Shown here: piece by piece, positions 25,201 to 37,450 of the stretch
Layout: every line of letters begins with the position of its first letter
How positions within the stretch are numbered: position 1 is the first letter of the stretch
Source: Scatophagus argus
Taxonomy: Eukaryota; Chordata; Actinopteri; Scatophagidae
Reading direction: 5' to 3'
NCBI RefSeq assembly: GCF_020382885.2
Contig: NC_058515.1
Location: 11,639,223 to 11,703,222, forward strand
Length of the DNA: 64,000 bases
The notes under the pieces: generated by a model
Told to the model about the DNA's origin: nothing
What the model saw: only the letters and a program-made list of their open reading frames with translations
The model's database searches: none
Translations under genes and position numbers: made by a program

Positions 25201-26519
25201 TGTACGGTGGTGTTTCGTAATGTAAATCTGCTGTTCCTGCATCGTAAGCTCAGTCAGACTACTGAAGAGCAGTTACTAGCTTGAGGGAGCTTTGTAAAGC
25301 CTTGCATCAGTTTAACTTTTGATTTATTAGTTATTTTTATTTTTGGTTCTACACTTTCTCTGCTTTCTTTAGCTTCCTTTTCAGGCTGTTTCTCCTCATT
25401 CCAGATGAGTGGAAAGTGTGTTTCTGTTGAGTGCAATCTGTGACATCTCGAACTTGTTTAGGTTACCACCATCTCAGAAGCTCTCACTACCGCGTCATGA
25501 TGTTTCTGATGGGTAAAGTTCCCTTTGAGATTGTGTGGAAATGTTCACTTGTTTTTAAAAAATGAACTGCTTGGTTTACTTTTTCTTTATGCACAGCCAA
25601 GGTCCTGCAAAGGCCCTAACTTCTTTTCTGTAAGCAGTAAAAGTTACTTAATGTCAAGCTAACGGCACCAGCTACTACTTATGATGAACTGTATGTACAT
25701 ATATATAAATTTATATATGAATATATATACATGGGTCTTTGCACAAGTTGTCTCCATGTCCGCTCCATGTGGTTTTAACAGGAAAAAACAAAATGCGAAG
25801 GAAGATTCAGAAAAAAAAGACTTTATATATGCTTTACAATTCTTTGTCTCATTAACATTTTGCACTTATTTAAAGAGGCTTACTTCTGTTTCTGGGCTGA
25901 CAGAGCTGTTTTCACGCTCGGCCAAGATATTGTACAATATGTATATGTATTTTTATTCATATGCATATAAATATATGTCTATGTAATTTGCTTCTTGTGT
26001 TCTGTTTTCCCTTATTTCCTCACTTGCTTCAAGGCCGTGACGGCTAAAACCTGAGATGTGGACAGATTTTTCAAGGAAAAAAACAAACATTTTTTCAACA
26101 TTTATGACAGAAAACTATTTGAGAAAGCAGCTTTTAGAGGAGGGAAATATGAGTTTCTCTTTGTAATCAGTGACTGCTATCTGCATGTCTGAGTTCCTTC
26201 CATTCATTCTGAGGAGTCCTGGTGTTTGCCTTATACTCTAAGCTTTATAAAAAAAAAACAAAAAAACCTTGACTTCTTTGTCCTTTCCATCAGCATGGCA
26301 AACAAAACAAAACAAAAAAAACCATCAAAGCAGTGGACATTTCACCTTTCTGTGGTGGCATTTCCATTAAATACTTTTAATTCTGTTTTGGTTCGCATAG
26401 TGGTACACAAAGACTGAACTGATGTGCCCTTGGGATATTAATTGGATGAAAATATGAGTATGCCTCACAAAAATGTGGTCTGACTTAGGCTATTTTGCTT
26501 CTTTTCTGTAAAAAATAAA
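22232..26519 (+). other. Probable long vax2 3' UTR
   Basis: From the stop codon to about 26519 the sequence is AT-rich with many T and A runs and contains no coding exon I can support, as expected of the long 3' UTRs of developmental transcription factors. The extent is inferred from the strong AATAAA at 26514-26519. Earlier ends are possible, so the boundary is uncertain. Confidence 0.4.
26514..26519 (+). terminator. Candidate vax2 polyadenylation signal
   Basis: Canonical AATAAA, followed within about 30 bases by a T-rich segment. It is 4.3 kb downstream of the vax2 stop codon. Other A-rich signals occur nearer the stop, so this is one of several possible ends. Confidence 0.3.
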
Positions 26520-27029
26520 TCAGATATTTTAATGGTAAAATAAGTCTTTTATTAGAATGAAAAATCAGTCAAAAAATGTCTCGTTTTTTATGTGAAACTG
26601 CAAGTTTAACTGACTACACATGAAGTGACTGGAGCAGAGTGTGTATTGGCTGCCATATGAACAACCAGGAAAAACCCTTGTTGTCCTTTCATATCCCATT
26701 TCAACAAAATAGTTCCAAAAACAAAACTGGAAAAAAAAATGGTGATGCTACTTTTAATATACTAAAAGATTTTAAAATTTATTCAATCACTGCGAAACTC
26801 TGAACACTGTGGCTCTCTGTAAAGGCCGGCGTTACGCAGGTTATATGTTAGTTGGGCTGACACTGGCTGAGTGAGGCCTGAAAACACTAAATAACCAGTC
26901 TGGTGCACTGATTCAAACCTTAAATGTGTCAGTTAAATCACATTTAGATGATTTCTTATCAAAACTCTACCAAGAAAGAAAGTAGGTTTTAGCTGTAAAG
27001 GTGGCACACCACATATATCCACCCTGTTA

Positions 27030-27330
27030 ACCCCAGAATTCGACAAGGAGCACTTCTCCAAGCTGGGACAATTGACCTGCAGGGTGCCAATTATAGTGAT
27101 TGGCACCTTTATTTGAGCGAGGAAGAGGCGAGAGGACCAGCAGAAAGGAGACCAGATGGGTGGCCTGTTTTAGAGGTGGGGAGGAGAGCGGGGAGGCGAC
27201 GGAGAGGAGGAACTGCCCTGCAGCCAAGGAGGAAACTGTGGTGATAAACAGGTTCCAGTGAGGAGCAACAGAACTTGACTAATAGGGTTTTTATTGGTGG
27301 TTTTAATTGGTAATCTCTCGCTGGAGGCCA
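27030..27330. promoter_or_regulatory. Candidate regulatory block with CCAAT inverted repeat
   Basis: GGTGCCAAT (27083-27091) and ATTGGCACC (27099-27107) are exact inverted repeats around a seven-base centre, giving two CCAAT boxes in opposite orientation. About 200 bases on, TTATTGG and TTAATTGGTAATC (near 27290-27313) add homeodomain-type sites. The block is GC-balanced within AT-rich surroundings, 0.5-0.8 kb past the putative vax2 transcript end. Function is inference. Confidence 0.25.
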
Positions 27331-29029
27331 TATTAACCAGTAAACTATTAACAAATAGTTTAAGATTGTGCTTTAGCAGAAGGAGGAGAGAAGTACTGAG
27401 CAGTAGCTGCATTTTCCTTAAAATATAAACAACAACTCAGTTATCAGTAATAATAAAAAAATATGTAGATTTTTTTACTTTTAAATAATTCTTACATATG
27501 AAACATTTTAATTTCCTAACAATTTGTACTTGATATAAATATATTTTTATATATAGTTATTGGAAAGGGAATTGTAATTTGGTAAAAATATAAGGAAAAT
27601 TGATGCAGTGTTCAGCAGGTACATTTCAATTGCACAGCAATTCAGCTGAAAATTTGAGCACAAAGTTTATATGAATAAATTTAATAATCAATGAACGATA
27701 ACAGAAAATAAGGTTTCAATTTAATTCCTTTGGAAGATAAAAATTGTGTGTAGAGACTCAGCAAAACCAACTGAATTCTAGTAACTTACTCAGAAACTTA
27801 ATTTAGTCTGAAATCACACATTGCTTCCCTGGAAACTTGCAAAGAAATTTTTATTAATTATTAGCAAATCACGAACCTGTAAAATAAAGTGTTATTGCAA
27901 AAGTCTCTCTGCTATGAACACAACAATTACAGTACGTCAAGAAAAACTGAGCCTTTTTGAAAATGAGAAGCACATTTTTCTTAGATCTGATGCTTTGAAA
28001 TGCTTGCTTTTTGAATAGAATGAAAGGAAATCGAACACAATGAAATAAAATAATTATTTATTCTTCTTTTGAGGAGGAATTCAGACGCTGGAATCAGCTG
28101 TCACCCTAAGCAGTCAAACCCATATTAGATTCATCTTAATTAGTTTGGTCGTAAACAACAAAAAGCTTTGTGTATATGTCGATGATACTGTGATTTATAC
28201 CAATACTGCAGCAGTTGGGCCTGCAAACCTGCAACAAATTTGCCAAAAAGCATTGTGTGATTTATGGATCCATGTCACCTGCAACTATCAAAATGTCATC
28301 AAAAATACTCGGAGAGAAAAGACGGAAAAAGGAAGAGGATGCAATGTAAAATATATTTTGTTTTGTTTAGAATGCTCAATAGGGGAACAAAATATTTATG
28401 TTGTTACACATATAAGTGATCATCTACCACAGGGGCCCATGATTATTATTCCATAATGTCTTTAATATAGCCACAACTGCTCATATTTGACTGTCTTTGT
28501 TGCTGCATTTGTCAGACTCTTTCCTATTAAGTCTTAACATAAAAGTAAACAAAACTGCTGTATATTTTATCAGTACATGAAAGGCTGGTTTGCCCATCAC
28601 AATGCAAGTAAATTTGTCTTTGATGTGGCTAACAAGTAAAAACGCTCCGAGTAAAACGCAGAGTTATAAACAAAAATATTCAATTTCAGAGGATAAGAAG
28701 GAGTAAATAAATGAAAGGATGCCTGAAATGTGTCCTCTGCCGTGTGCACCTGATGCTTCGTCTCGTGCTTGGCGTATTGGGTGTGAGTGAGCGCCAGCCC
28801 CATTCTACATTGGCACTGTTTGTTGTGCATCAACAAATGCACTCCCAGCTCCATGTTGGCTCTTGTTTCTCTTTTAACACGCACCGTATGTGTTTGTGTG
28901 CTATTGTGGAGGGTCCCCAGACCTTTAGGAATGCATTACTGTCCTGCCACCCCACCACCACCACCTTTCCTCCCCCTCTGCCCTCCTTCCTCCATCCTCT
29001 CCCTCCTCCCCCCCTCCCCGTCCTATGAA

Positions 29030-29180
29030 GCAGCTCAGCAGCCCAGCAGGGGGGCCCCTTCACTAATTAGGGTCACTAATTGGGGGTTGGCCGGGGCAGA
29101 GACCCCTCCACACCTGCATGGTCATGTGACATTCAAAGAGGTGCGTAGGGTCAAGGGTCGTGTAGTTGGGGGGGAGGTGG
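29030..29180. promoter_or_regulatory. Candidate enhancer with paired CACTAATT sites
   Basis: CACTAATT occurs at 29061-29068 and again, same strand, at 29074-29081, so start points are 13 bases apart; the first copy continues into a full TAATTAG homeodomain site. The surrounding sequence is unique and GC-rich. Similar pairs recur near 34936-34953, and one reversed copy lies at 49891-49898. Confidence 0.3.
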
Positions 29181-32100
29181 ATTAGATTGACTGAGCAGAC
29201 GAAGAGAGTGTTTAAAGGAGGAAAGGGGCAGGCAACAAGACAACAAAAAGGGCAAAATGGACTAGTGGCTAGGTTTTTATTTTGCAAGTATGTCAGCTAT
29301 TGACCAGACCCAAACGCAGACACAGACTCAGGAGGATGGATGGAGGTAAATGGGTATTTTTTGTAATAAGCAGGGAATAGAGATGGAGATAGTGGTGAGG
29401 CGGCTGGCTGAGGCAGAGAACAGAGGATGGGGATGTATGGCTGGGGAGATAAGGCGGATAAGGCTTGAGGTTGTAAGTTGGAGAGCAGGAAAGAAGCGGC
29501 AGTAATGTTGGTCTACTGTGGCTGGACAAACAATCTGCCAGTGAGTGACTGGATAGATACACTGCATGGTGATGAGCAGGTAATCAGGAGACGGGAGAGA
29601 CAGGGAAGGTTGCACCACACCCACATTACACAAAGAGCACAAACAGAGAAAGACAGGCGGACGTGGGAGAACACGAGGAAAAACCACAAGTCACAGCTGC
29701 CAGAGACACAAACGGATTTACAGCTTATTCACTTTTGAAACAAAATGTTTGCAAAACGGAGATATGTTGAGAACAGGTTATTTTGGTGTCCCACACTGTC
29801 AACTTTGCTATCCCATTGTGACCTTTGAGCTACAATGTGGAGAGTATCAGCTTCACATGGTCGTCAAACATTAAAGTGAAAGTGCACCTTGTTTAAACTT
29901 TGAAAAAATGTTGTCCAAAAATCTGCGGAGAAACGCAGAGGAAGTGTGAGATGACAGAATAAAAGGCATGTTGAGAAATTAGGGCGGGGACATGCTGCCC
30001 TGTCAGAGGTTAATTGCCAGGTGACCTTAAGTGCCGGACAGCTCAGTGGAGGCCTCAGACCCGCCTGCCTCTCTCAGCTCTCGTGGACTAAGTGATGTCT
30101 GCTTGTTTTGACACGATTCACACAAGAGTCGGGGTTAAGCTCGGCGAAGAGATTCACAGCTGCATTCCTGAGAACCAAACCAGCCCCGAAAAACCTTCCA
30201 CAGAGAGAAAGAGTGAGAAAGAGAGAAAAAGGGAGAAGACGAGAAACGTAAATAACCCAGCTTTAACAAACTTTTTTAAATGATGAAAAGGCAGGATGTA
30301 AGGCTGATTTGTGTGGAAGGACACAGCACAACATGTTAAAGAAGGCAGTGAAATGTGTGCATTAAATATTTACAGTATATTATGCATATTAAATATTAAA
30401 AGTAAATTATTCATGGGTTTTACAGCCTTCTTCTGTGAAAGACGCGTTGACATGTCACAGTGGCAAAAGGCACAAGTGTAAATGAGATGAATGGTGGCTG
30501 CTCCAATTTCTGGGTCAGGTGACCAAACCCACAACTTTGACTTGACAGCCAACTTGAAATCAAACAAAAGACCACTACTGAGAAGATGGAGCTGTGGCTT
30601 TTTTGTTTTTTCATTTATAGGCTACGTGTATTTGTTGAAATATTTTGTAAAATTCGAATGAATGCATTTACATCTTGGCAAAAAAAAAAAAAAAAAATTT
30701 TGAAAGTTCATCCCCTGACCGGTGAAAAGCTCTCAAATGACTATTAAATGAACCCTTTCCAAGATCAACCATGAATGCTGAACCTCAAAGTAATTTTCTT
30801 TCAAATAACAAATATTGACATATTTAAATATGTTTATTTTATATACAATACACTGTAGTATGTTATATGTACAGTAAATTCTATACATAAATGTATGGAT
30901 TTTATGTCTTCAGAATGCAGTATTTTTTCTGAAGGTTTGCTGATGCACCGTTGTGTCAAAGCACACACGCTTGCATCTTCTCGGGTTGAAAATATGTCAA
31001 AAGCATGTTTTCAGTCCCATCTGCAAACACAAGCATCAAGGCCTCGAACACGAGTCCAACATGTGGATAAACAGGCGTTTAGACGGCACACAAACACACA
31101 CACACACACACACACATGACAACACATCACTGCACTGTTTCCATTTTCAATTTCTCCACCTTTTACAGAGCTGAATGGTTCTTTCCCCTGCATACAAAAG
31201 GAGCGCAGCTGAAGACATTAAAAGTTGAGATTGCATGTTGTATTTTGCCCTTCTGCACAATAAATTGGTGCGACGGTGGAAGAGGAGGAGAGGCCACAGA
31301 CTCCTCTTTTTACTGATGACTATGGTTCTGCTACCTAAATATCCTTTTCAAGACCCAGACTCTTCAATTAGTACTTTTCTGTTGTTGCAGGATTCAAGGA
31401 CATCCTTCCCCCTCCCCTGTTTTGTCTATGCACCCAAACGCCTGAGCGAGCCACCTTTTTACATCACCTCTTCACCTCTTCTTTTGCAGTCATGACAGTT
31501 TAGGGCCGTATTCAGCTTAGCACGGCTGTGATATTATGTGAAACAAGTGCAAGTGCATCAAGAACATACCAGAGCTGTTTTGTTTTGTGCTGCGAATCAG
31601 CAGGCAGAGCTGCAGATTGATTTGGTAGAGTCGGCCTTGGCTGTAAAGCGCCTTTTGTGGCGGAGCCATTCCTACGCTTATGTTTCTTGATTAGGTCGGT
31701 GGATTGTCAGAACGTGATCACTCTTCAAGGACACATGATGGCATCTTCATTTGTCTCCTGAAGCACAACGGACACAGCCCCTAAAGAAATGATCTTTCGC
31801 CATTAACCACATCAAACAGTGATGAAGCCTTGAAACCCTGGGTTAGACGAAACTTGACAATCTCTGGTTTTAAATCCACTATAACTTCTTGTGCTCCTCT
31901 TCCTTCACCCTGCCAAGAGTAACGCAGAGTGCTTCCTCGACTGACGAATGCGTTGTTCTATGCGAAAAGCTTCTTATATTCCATTACCATCGCATACTTC
32001 GAGACTCGACGAACTGGCAAAGCATTCAAGGAAAACTGACAATAGCTAATTACATTTCAGAGATACTGAGAGGGAATATGTTATTTCGTATTCAGCAGCA

Positions 32101-33214
32101 CAAGAGAGTGCTTTTAGAAATAGCAGGTAAGTTGAGGATGAGCAGAGTGCAGCGTGTGGTGCAAAAATACAGCATTTAGTCAGAAAGAAAGTGGAGAGCG
32201 AAGACAGTACTTAAGAGTTTGTATAAATCAGTCTTGATAGAGTGTGTAAATGTCCTTGTAGGTATACATATTTGTCTTTCTTAAGTATCTCATTGAAAGC
32301 TTAAGAGCACTTGGCTCATATGACTGAAGTTTTCTTGGGATATTTGTGTCCCTTCACTGTCTCTTCAGTCAGATATCGATTGTGTCTTGCTTCATTTCTA
32401 AAGCATATTGAAGTCTTGTGTATCTTCATCTCGATCAGGGGTTGTATTTGCTCCATTCACCGTGCAGATTTTCCTAGTAGCTGTGTACGACGTTTCGCAT
32501 TTCTTAAATCTTGATTTCAACCCTTTGCTTGCATGATCCCGTCAGGCTCGACTTGACCCTCCACTCCGCTCCCCTGGGGTCACTGCAGGTTGCCCTCATT
32601 AGTAACAGGGGGTCTCCACCTCTGCCCAGTCTATTACTCTGTTTGCGTCCTCCCTAATAGAGCCAAAACGACCACACATGAATCGAGGTTCCTACCCGGA
32701 CCATAACCTATAACCTCGGGAACTTCACTGCGTTCTTTGCCTCCATTCATACTTTATTCACTCGAACTCCAGCAATCTGTTTAGTCAATGAAAAGGGAAA
32801 AGACATATGCAGACAAGCAATCACTTCCTCATCCTGCCCTCGCCTCAACCCCCCCGCACATACACACACACACACACACACACTCACTTATACATCGTTC
32901 AGTGCTCAAGCAGTGCGCTTCCGGGCCTGCACCGAATACAGAGGGAGCTAGAGAGAGAGACGGAACAGGGGCTCAGAACGGGATTATTGGGGAAGAGGAA
33001 GAGGGGGGAGGAGGGGGGCCGAGACAGGGCAGGGGGCCCCTCTCTGCTTTTCAACGGACGTGTGAACAAAAGCTTGGTCAAACTGTCGGGCCCGCAGCCT
33101 AGGGTGTTTACTGCTCTTGTATCTATAACCAACAAATCAAGGATCCCCCCCTTGCCGCCCCCACCACCACAGCTCGACTCCCCCTGTTGCCCCTTTTTCC
33201 CGTGAGCTGCCTGG

Positions 33215-33345
33215 CTTTATTGGGAACAGCAAATTAAGGAACCATCCATCTGGGTGTGATCACCAATTATGGAGGGAAGCTGTCAGCATGCATTAAGGCC
33301 TGCAGGGAAGGCGGGCGTGTTATAGGGCGGCTTTTTTGAAGAAGG
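33215..33345. promoter_or_regulatory. Candidate conserved non-coding block
   Basis: Unique, GC-balanced sequence between simple-repeat flanks, with AATTAAGG, CCAATTATGG and GCATTAAGG homeodomain-type sites within about 70 bases and a TTTATTG site at the left edge. No reading frame or RNA structure is evident. Called only from base composition and site clustering. Confidence 0.2.
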
Positions 33346-33910
33346 AGGCAAGAGAGGGACTTAAAGAGTGAGAAGGCGATGGGATATGATTAAAAAAAAA
33401 AATTTCCAGAAATTAAAACATGGTCTTCTTTATAAAGTCTACAGCATCAAGAATTCACCAGGGCCTTCCTTAACAATCCATATTTTTTGTCTCGAGAGAA
33501 CAAAGTCATCTCATTATCCGCCACTTTGCTGCTCCAAACAAATTTACATTGTCAGCAGAAGCAAGGATGAGTGAGTGCACTTTTTCAGGGGGACATAAAG
33601 CGACCATGTAAGCGATATAAATATGGTAAAAACTCAATGCAGCTTATGGCCGGCCCCCTTTTGTCACTGCTCACTGGTACAGGCCATGATTCCCTGTAAC
33701 ACTTCTCCTCTGGCCAGCTTTCTCACAACACAATAGGGCCGTCATTAACTTTTTGCTCCATCGGAATGCTGAAAGACCCCGTCGACCAAACACCCCCTTC
33801 CCCTCCCCTCCCGTCCCCTCGTTCCACCGTCCATCCCGCTTTTCTCTCCGCTCGCTGGTTTTCCAGGGCTCTAATTTGTGAAGGCCAGGTGTGCGTGGAC
33901 CACAGTAACA

Positions 33911-33942
<32 letters not shown>

Positions 33943-34210
33943 TGGTGGGCGGGTGAGGTTGGGTGAGGAAAGGGGTGAACGTGGGGGAATAAGGGGTGGG
34001 CAGCAGACAAAGGGATCTCACAAACCAGAGGGCATCAGGGCTGACTATTTTCGGCCTCTCAAGTAGTTGTTTGAATGTCTCTCCAGTTTTATTTGTGAGA
34101 TTTACCAATAAACCAGCAGTTCTCAACCTGCGGGCCACAAGATAAACCTGAGGGGTCACGAGATGAATAACAGGAGAAGAAAGCAGAAAAACAGACTGTT
34201 TTTCAGACCG

Positions 34211-34234
34211 AATGGCTCAATTATTTGAGCCATT
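34211..34234. repeat. Short perfect inverted repeat
   Basis: AATGGCTCAA (34211-34220) and TTGAGCCATT (34225-34234) are exact inverted repeats around TTAT, giving a ten-base-stem, four-base-loop hairpin. No gene context. Confidence 0.7.
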
Positions 34235-34704
34235 ATTGTCTCTCTTTTAGCTCTGTGTTAGTCTCCACCATCTCCTGAGTTAAATAGCTGGTTCTTAAAT
34301 CTGCTTAAAGCACCTCTGTGTGCTCTAACTTGATGCTGCTTTTCGGCTAAAGGGAGCTGCTGTGTGTCACCAAAACTGATGCTAAAGCAGTACTGTACCA
34401 AATTAGTAACGCTGTGGTGCAGAAAACCACAGCAGTGAGCTGAAAGATTCTCCAGCTGGGAGGAAACTGGTGTTCGGTGATAACTCTGTGCTCCCATCCC
34501 GTTACATGTAGTCATGTGATCTTTGTTGTTATAAAGATACTGATCATAGCTTCTTTAATCTTGTGTGTTTTATGTGTATGCTCTGTGCTGCTCCTGATTC
34601 GGATCTGTGGGAGTTAAGTTACAGAAAACTGTGGTTTCTGTGTGATGTGTCACTTCGAATATGTACTCTGCTGGTGAGTACGACTATGAATGTGCGAATG
34701 AGTC

Positions 34705-34706
<2 letters not shown>

Positions 34707-34741
<35 letters not shown>
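34707..34741. repeat. (GT)n microsatellite
   Basis: Uninterrupted TG/GT run of about 35 bases. It is followed by a purine-rich GGA-type tract at about 34840-34930. Confidence 0.95.
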
Positions 34742-34744
<3 letters not shown>

Positions 34745-34929
34745 GAGAGAGAGCTACAAGTCGCTCCAAAGTTGTTCAGCATCCAGAGCGTGTTGCTTAA
34801 AGCTTGGCAGCTTTGCTTTTTTGGGGAGACACAGCAGGTGGGTGAGGAGGGAGGTGGCAGCGGAGGAAGGACAAGGAGGAGGAGGAGGACGAGGAGGAGG
34901 AGGTGGGGGTGGAGGTGGAGGTGGGGAGG

Positions 34930-35110
34930 ACCAGGACTAATTGCCACTAATTGAATTGGATGTGCTGATCAGATGGGAGGCTGTGGAAGTAATCTGAGTT
35001 GTCACAGCAGATAACGCTGGGCCGTCCCAGAGTGTCCGCCTCATGTGACAGCCTGTAACATAGCCTGCGAGAGGGCACCGGCCCCCTTTGTCACCGCCAC
35101 AAAAGGGGAG
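34930..35110. promoter_or_regulatory. Candidate enhancer with helically phased ACTAATTG pair
   Basis: ACTAATTG occurs at 34936-34943 and 34946-34953, exactly ten bases apart (one DNA turn), followed by GAATTGG. A unique, GC-balanced stretch continues to about 35110. The motif overlaps the CACTAATT pair at 29061-29081. Enhancer function is inference. Confidence 0.3.
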
Positions 35111-36015
35111 AGAAGCAAACTCGCCAGTTACAGTGAGAGGCGACGGCGTCGGAGCAGGAGGAGGGACTCGTGCAGGGGAGAGGGGGAGGGGAATGGCGGA
35201 AGGAAGGAGGAAACAAGAAGAGGGGGGAGAGGTGACTCAGATGAAAGAGGAAAGCTGAGGAAGGGAGAGATGTTTGTGGGTGAAAACAGCTGTAAAATGA
35301 GATGAAGACACACACCGGCAGGAGCAAAAAGTGGGGGCGTGGAGGGAAATGTGTTTTCGCTAGGTTTCATTCACAAAAGCTTCGTGTGTCGAGGTTCAAG
35401 TCAGAAGGTCTTTCATCAGAGGGACCACTGGGTGTACGACATGCTGTTGTGCTTAAACAAATACAAAAATATCACTGAGCTCGATGTGCTTGAAATATTA
35501 AATAGCAACAATGAAAGAACTAAAGAACACAGAAAACTGTGAAAGCCTGCGGGTTAGTGAGGACAACCTTTGGGTTTATTCACACAAGCAGGAGAAAATG
35601 ACAACTGAGCATCCAGTCAACAGAGAATTTATTGAGACAAATTATATTATTTGAGAGAAAATTTTCAATAGAAGACGGACTTGCTTTATTTAGCTGTTTC
35701 ACTGTCAGCAACTGTTGACTTTCAGCAACTTTATCAGCATTGTTGCTCGACTTTTTAAGCATCATCAGGCCAGCTGTCGTCAGGTTGAGCTGAGAAAAGA
35801 TTTCTTGTAGCCTACTTGTTGAAAATTGGTTTCTAAAGGGGATGCATTGTGAAAAGCTGTCACGCCTGGCTTAAAAGCTGAACTGCAGCTCGTCCTTGAT
35901 TTTTGTGAAGGGACCCCTCCCTGCACACCCGATGAGTATGGATAAAAATAAATGCTTGTAAACGACGATGATCAGTAATTTGCCTGTGAGCTTTTTTTTT
36001 TTTCCTTTTTGAGTG

Positions 36016-36135
36016 GTTTTCCAAAGCACACCTGCAGCTCTGCGGCGTACCGAACAACCGCTGCTATTGGTCACACAAACACAAGACAATACGAGTTCAG
36101 GTGGACGACAGAAAAGAGGAAGAGATGGATGAGAA
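36016..36135. repeat. Repeat A, copy 1 (120 bp)
   Basis: Matches 36389-36508 over the same 120 bases with two differences seen by eye (A/G in the GCTRTTGG word; T/C near the end). The near identity points to a recent duplication. The minus strand of both copies reads without a stop for about 38 codons, but I recognise no protein family. Confidence 0.9.
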
Positions 36136-36140
36136 GAGAC

Positions 36141-36383
36141 GGCAGCAGTGAAATACAACATGCACATTAATGCATGATATTACTTAATTATTAATCCCAA
36201 AACATCAGATGTAGTAGTAAGAAACACAAACAGGGAAGATTTGGGGTTTTATTATTATGATTATTGTAATTATAATTATTATTTTACTGCATTACTTTGT
36301 ATTTCATTGCATTACTTAGCAGGACTTTTACATGTAGTAGAGTATTTTCACAGTGTGGTATTAGTATTTGTAGTGAATAATGA
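36141..36383. repeat. Repeat B, copy 1 (about 243 bp)
   Basis: Lies between the two A copies and matches 38532-38773 at roughly nine bases in ten. It contains the words ACTGCATTACTTTGTATTTC and AGAGTATTTTCACAGTGTGG, characteristic of an abundant teleost dispersed repeat, plus an AT-rich TTATTATTATGATTATT core. Confidence 0.8.
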
Positions 36384-36388
36384 CAACA

Positions 36389-36508
36389 GTTTTCCAAAGC
36401 ACACCTGCAGCTCTGCGGCGTACCGAACAACCGCTGCTGTTGGTCACACAAACACAAGACAATACGAGTTCAGGTGGACGACAGAAAAGAGGAAGAGACG
36501 GATGAGAA
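36389..36508. repeat. Repeat A, copy 2 (120 bp)
   Basis: Direct-orientation copy of 36016-36135, offset by 373 bp. The order A-B-A fits a tandem duplication of an A+B unit that then lost its second B, or an insertion of B with duplicated flank. Confidence 0.9.
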
Positions 36509-36597
36509 AAAGAGGTAGAGAAGCAGAGGGTGACTGTGGGTCTTTCCCAAGCCTGCAGCAGTCCAATTAAGCAGGATTTCTCCCTCTGCACATCTGA

Positions 36598-36599
<2 letters not shown>

Positions 36600-36659
<60 letters not shown>
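36600..36659. repeat. Compound (CT)n-(CA)n microsatellite
   Basis: An 18-base CT run passes directly into a CA run of about 42 bases. A second (GT)n run lies at 36841-36868. Confidence 0.95.
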
Positions 36660-36660
<1 letters not shown>

Positions 36661-36839
36661 CAGCTGTGCAGTCAGTTTGGTGCTGCTGAGGGAGGGGTTA
36701 AGTCTTGTCAGCGTGATGAAAGCGGGCGAGTGTTGTGCGTGTGAATCTGAGCGTGCATGTGTGTATGTCCACATTTGGGCATTTTTATGTCACTATGCAT
36801 ATATACTCTGAGAAAGTGTGTGCCTGCGCAGCTCACTGC

Positions 36840-36871
<32 letters not shown>

Positions 36872-37015
36872 GGGTGAGTTATGCATGCAGTGGGCATCCC
36901 GGGGCACGCAGATGTGTGAGTGTTCAGGACTAAATGCTGGCGAAGCCCGCTGCGAGGGGTCACGACCTTTACAGAATCAGTGCCTCTGCATGTCAGGACT
37001 AATGGAAGGGCCCCA

Positions 37016-37450
37016 CCAGCTGCACAGAAAGGAGGAGGAGGAGGAGGAGGAGGAGGAGGAGGAAAAGAGTGAGAGGTAGCAAAAAAGATGAAGAGTGAAT
37101 AAAGAATGAGGTGGAGAAAGAAAGGGATGGATAGGAAGATTTGGGAGCTGGTGGGAGGAGAAATGGTGAGGAAGAGAAGAAGAAGAAGTGTGAGCCAGGA
37201 GGGGCATGAATGGGAGGGAGAAGGAGGATGGAAATTTTGAGCAAGAACACACATATTTTAGGAAGAGAAAGGTTGGAAAGTAGAAAAAAGAAAGCAGAAA
37301 AACTGAGAAGAAAGAAAAAAGAGAGGATACCAAGGAATACTGGACAAGATGGATAGAAGGAGGGAAAGAGAGAGGCAGAGCGACAGGAAATGCAAGGTAA
37401 GGATGAAAAAGAGAGCATCAGGAAAGCCTAGACAGGAAAATAAGTGAGAA
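37016..37450. repeat. Polypurine tract beginning with (GGA)n
   Basis: A (GGA)n run (about 37031-37063) opens roughly 430 bases in which the plus strand is overwhelmingly A and G. Open frames across it are low-complexity shadows. Such tracts can form triplex DNA and slip in replication. Confidence 0.8.

Noticed and set aside
28145-28456. 103-codon plus-strand frame starting MVVNNKKLCVYVDDTVIYTN, faintly like a reverse-transcriptase YVDD box
   Set aside because: YVDD with a following hydrophobic segment does recall retroelement polymerases, but nothing else of a reverse transcriptase is visible upstream or downstream. The match is too short to call a mobile element.
31889-32179. 96-codon plus-strand frame ending near a GTAAGT
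   Set aside because: The donor-like site is real, but no partner exon or protein family was found. The region looks more like a unique non-coding block.
33671-34159. 162-codon minus-strand frame
   Set aside because: Runs through a (CA)n microsatellite and has low-complexity composition; no motif.
36601-36659. Regular direct repeats that could suggest a CRISPR array
   Set aside because: They are dinucleotide microsatellites without spacers, in a eukaryotic genome.
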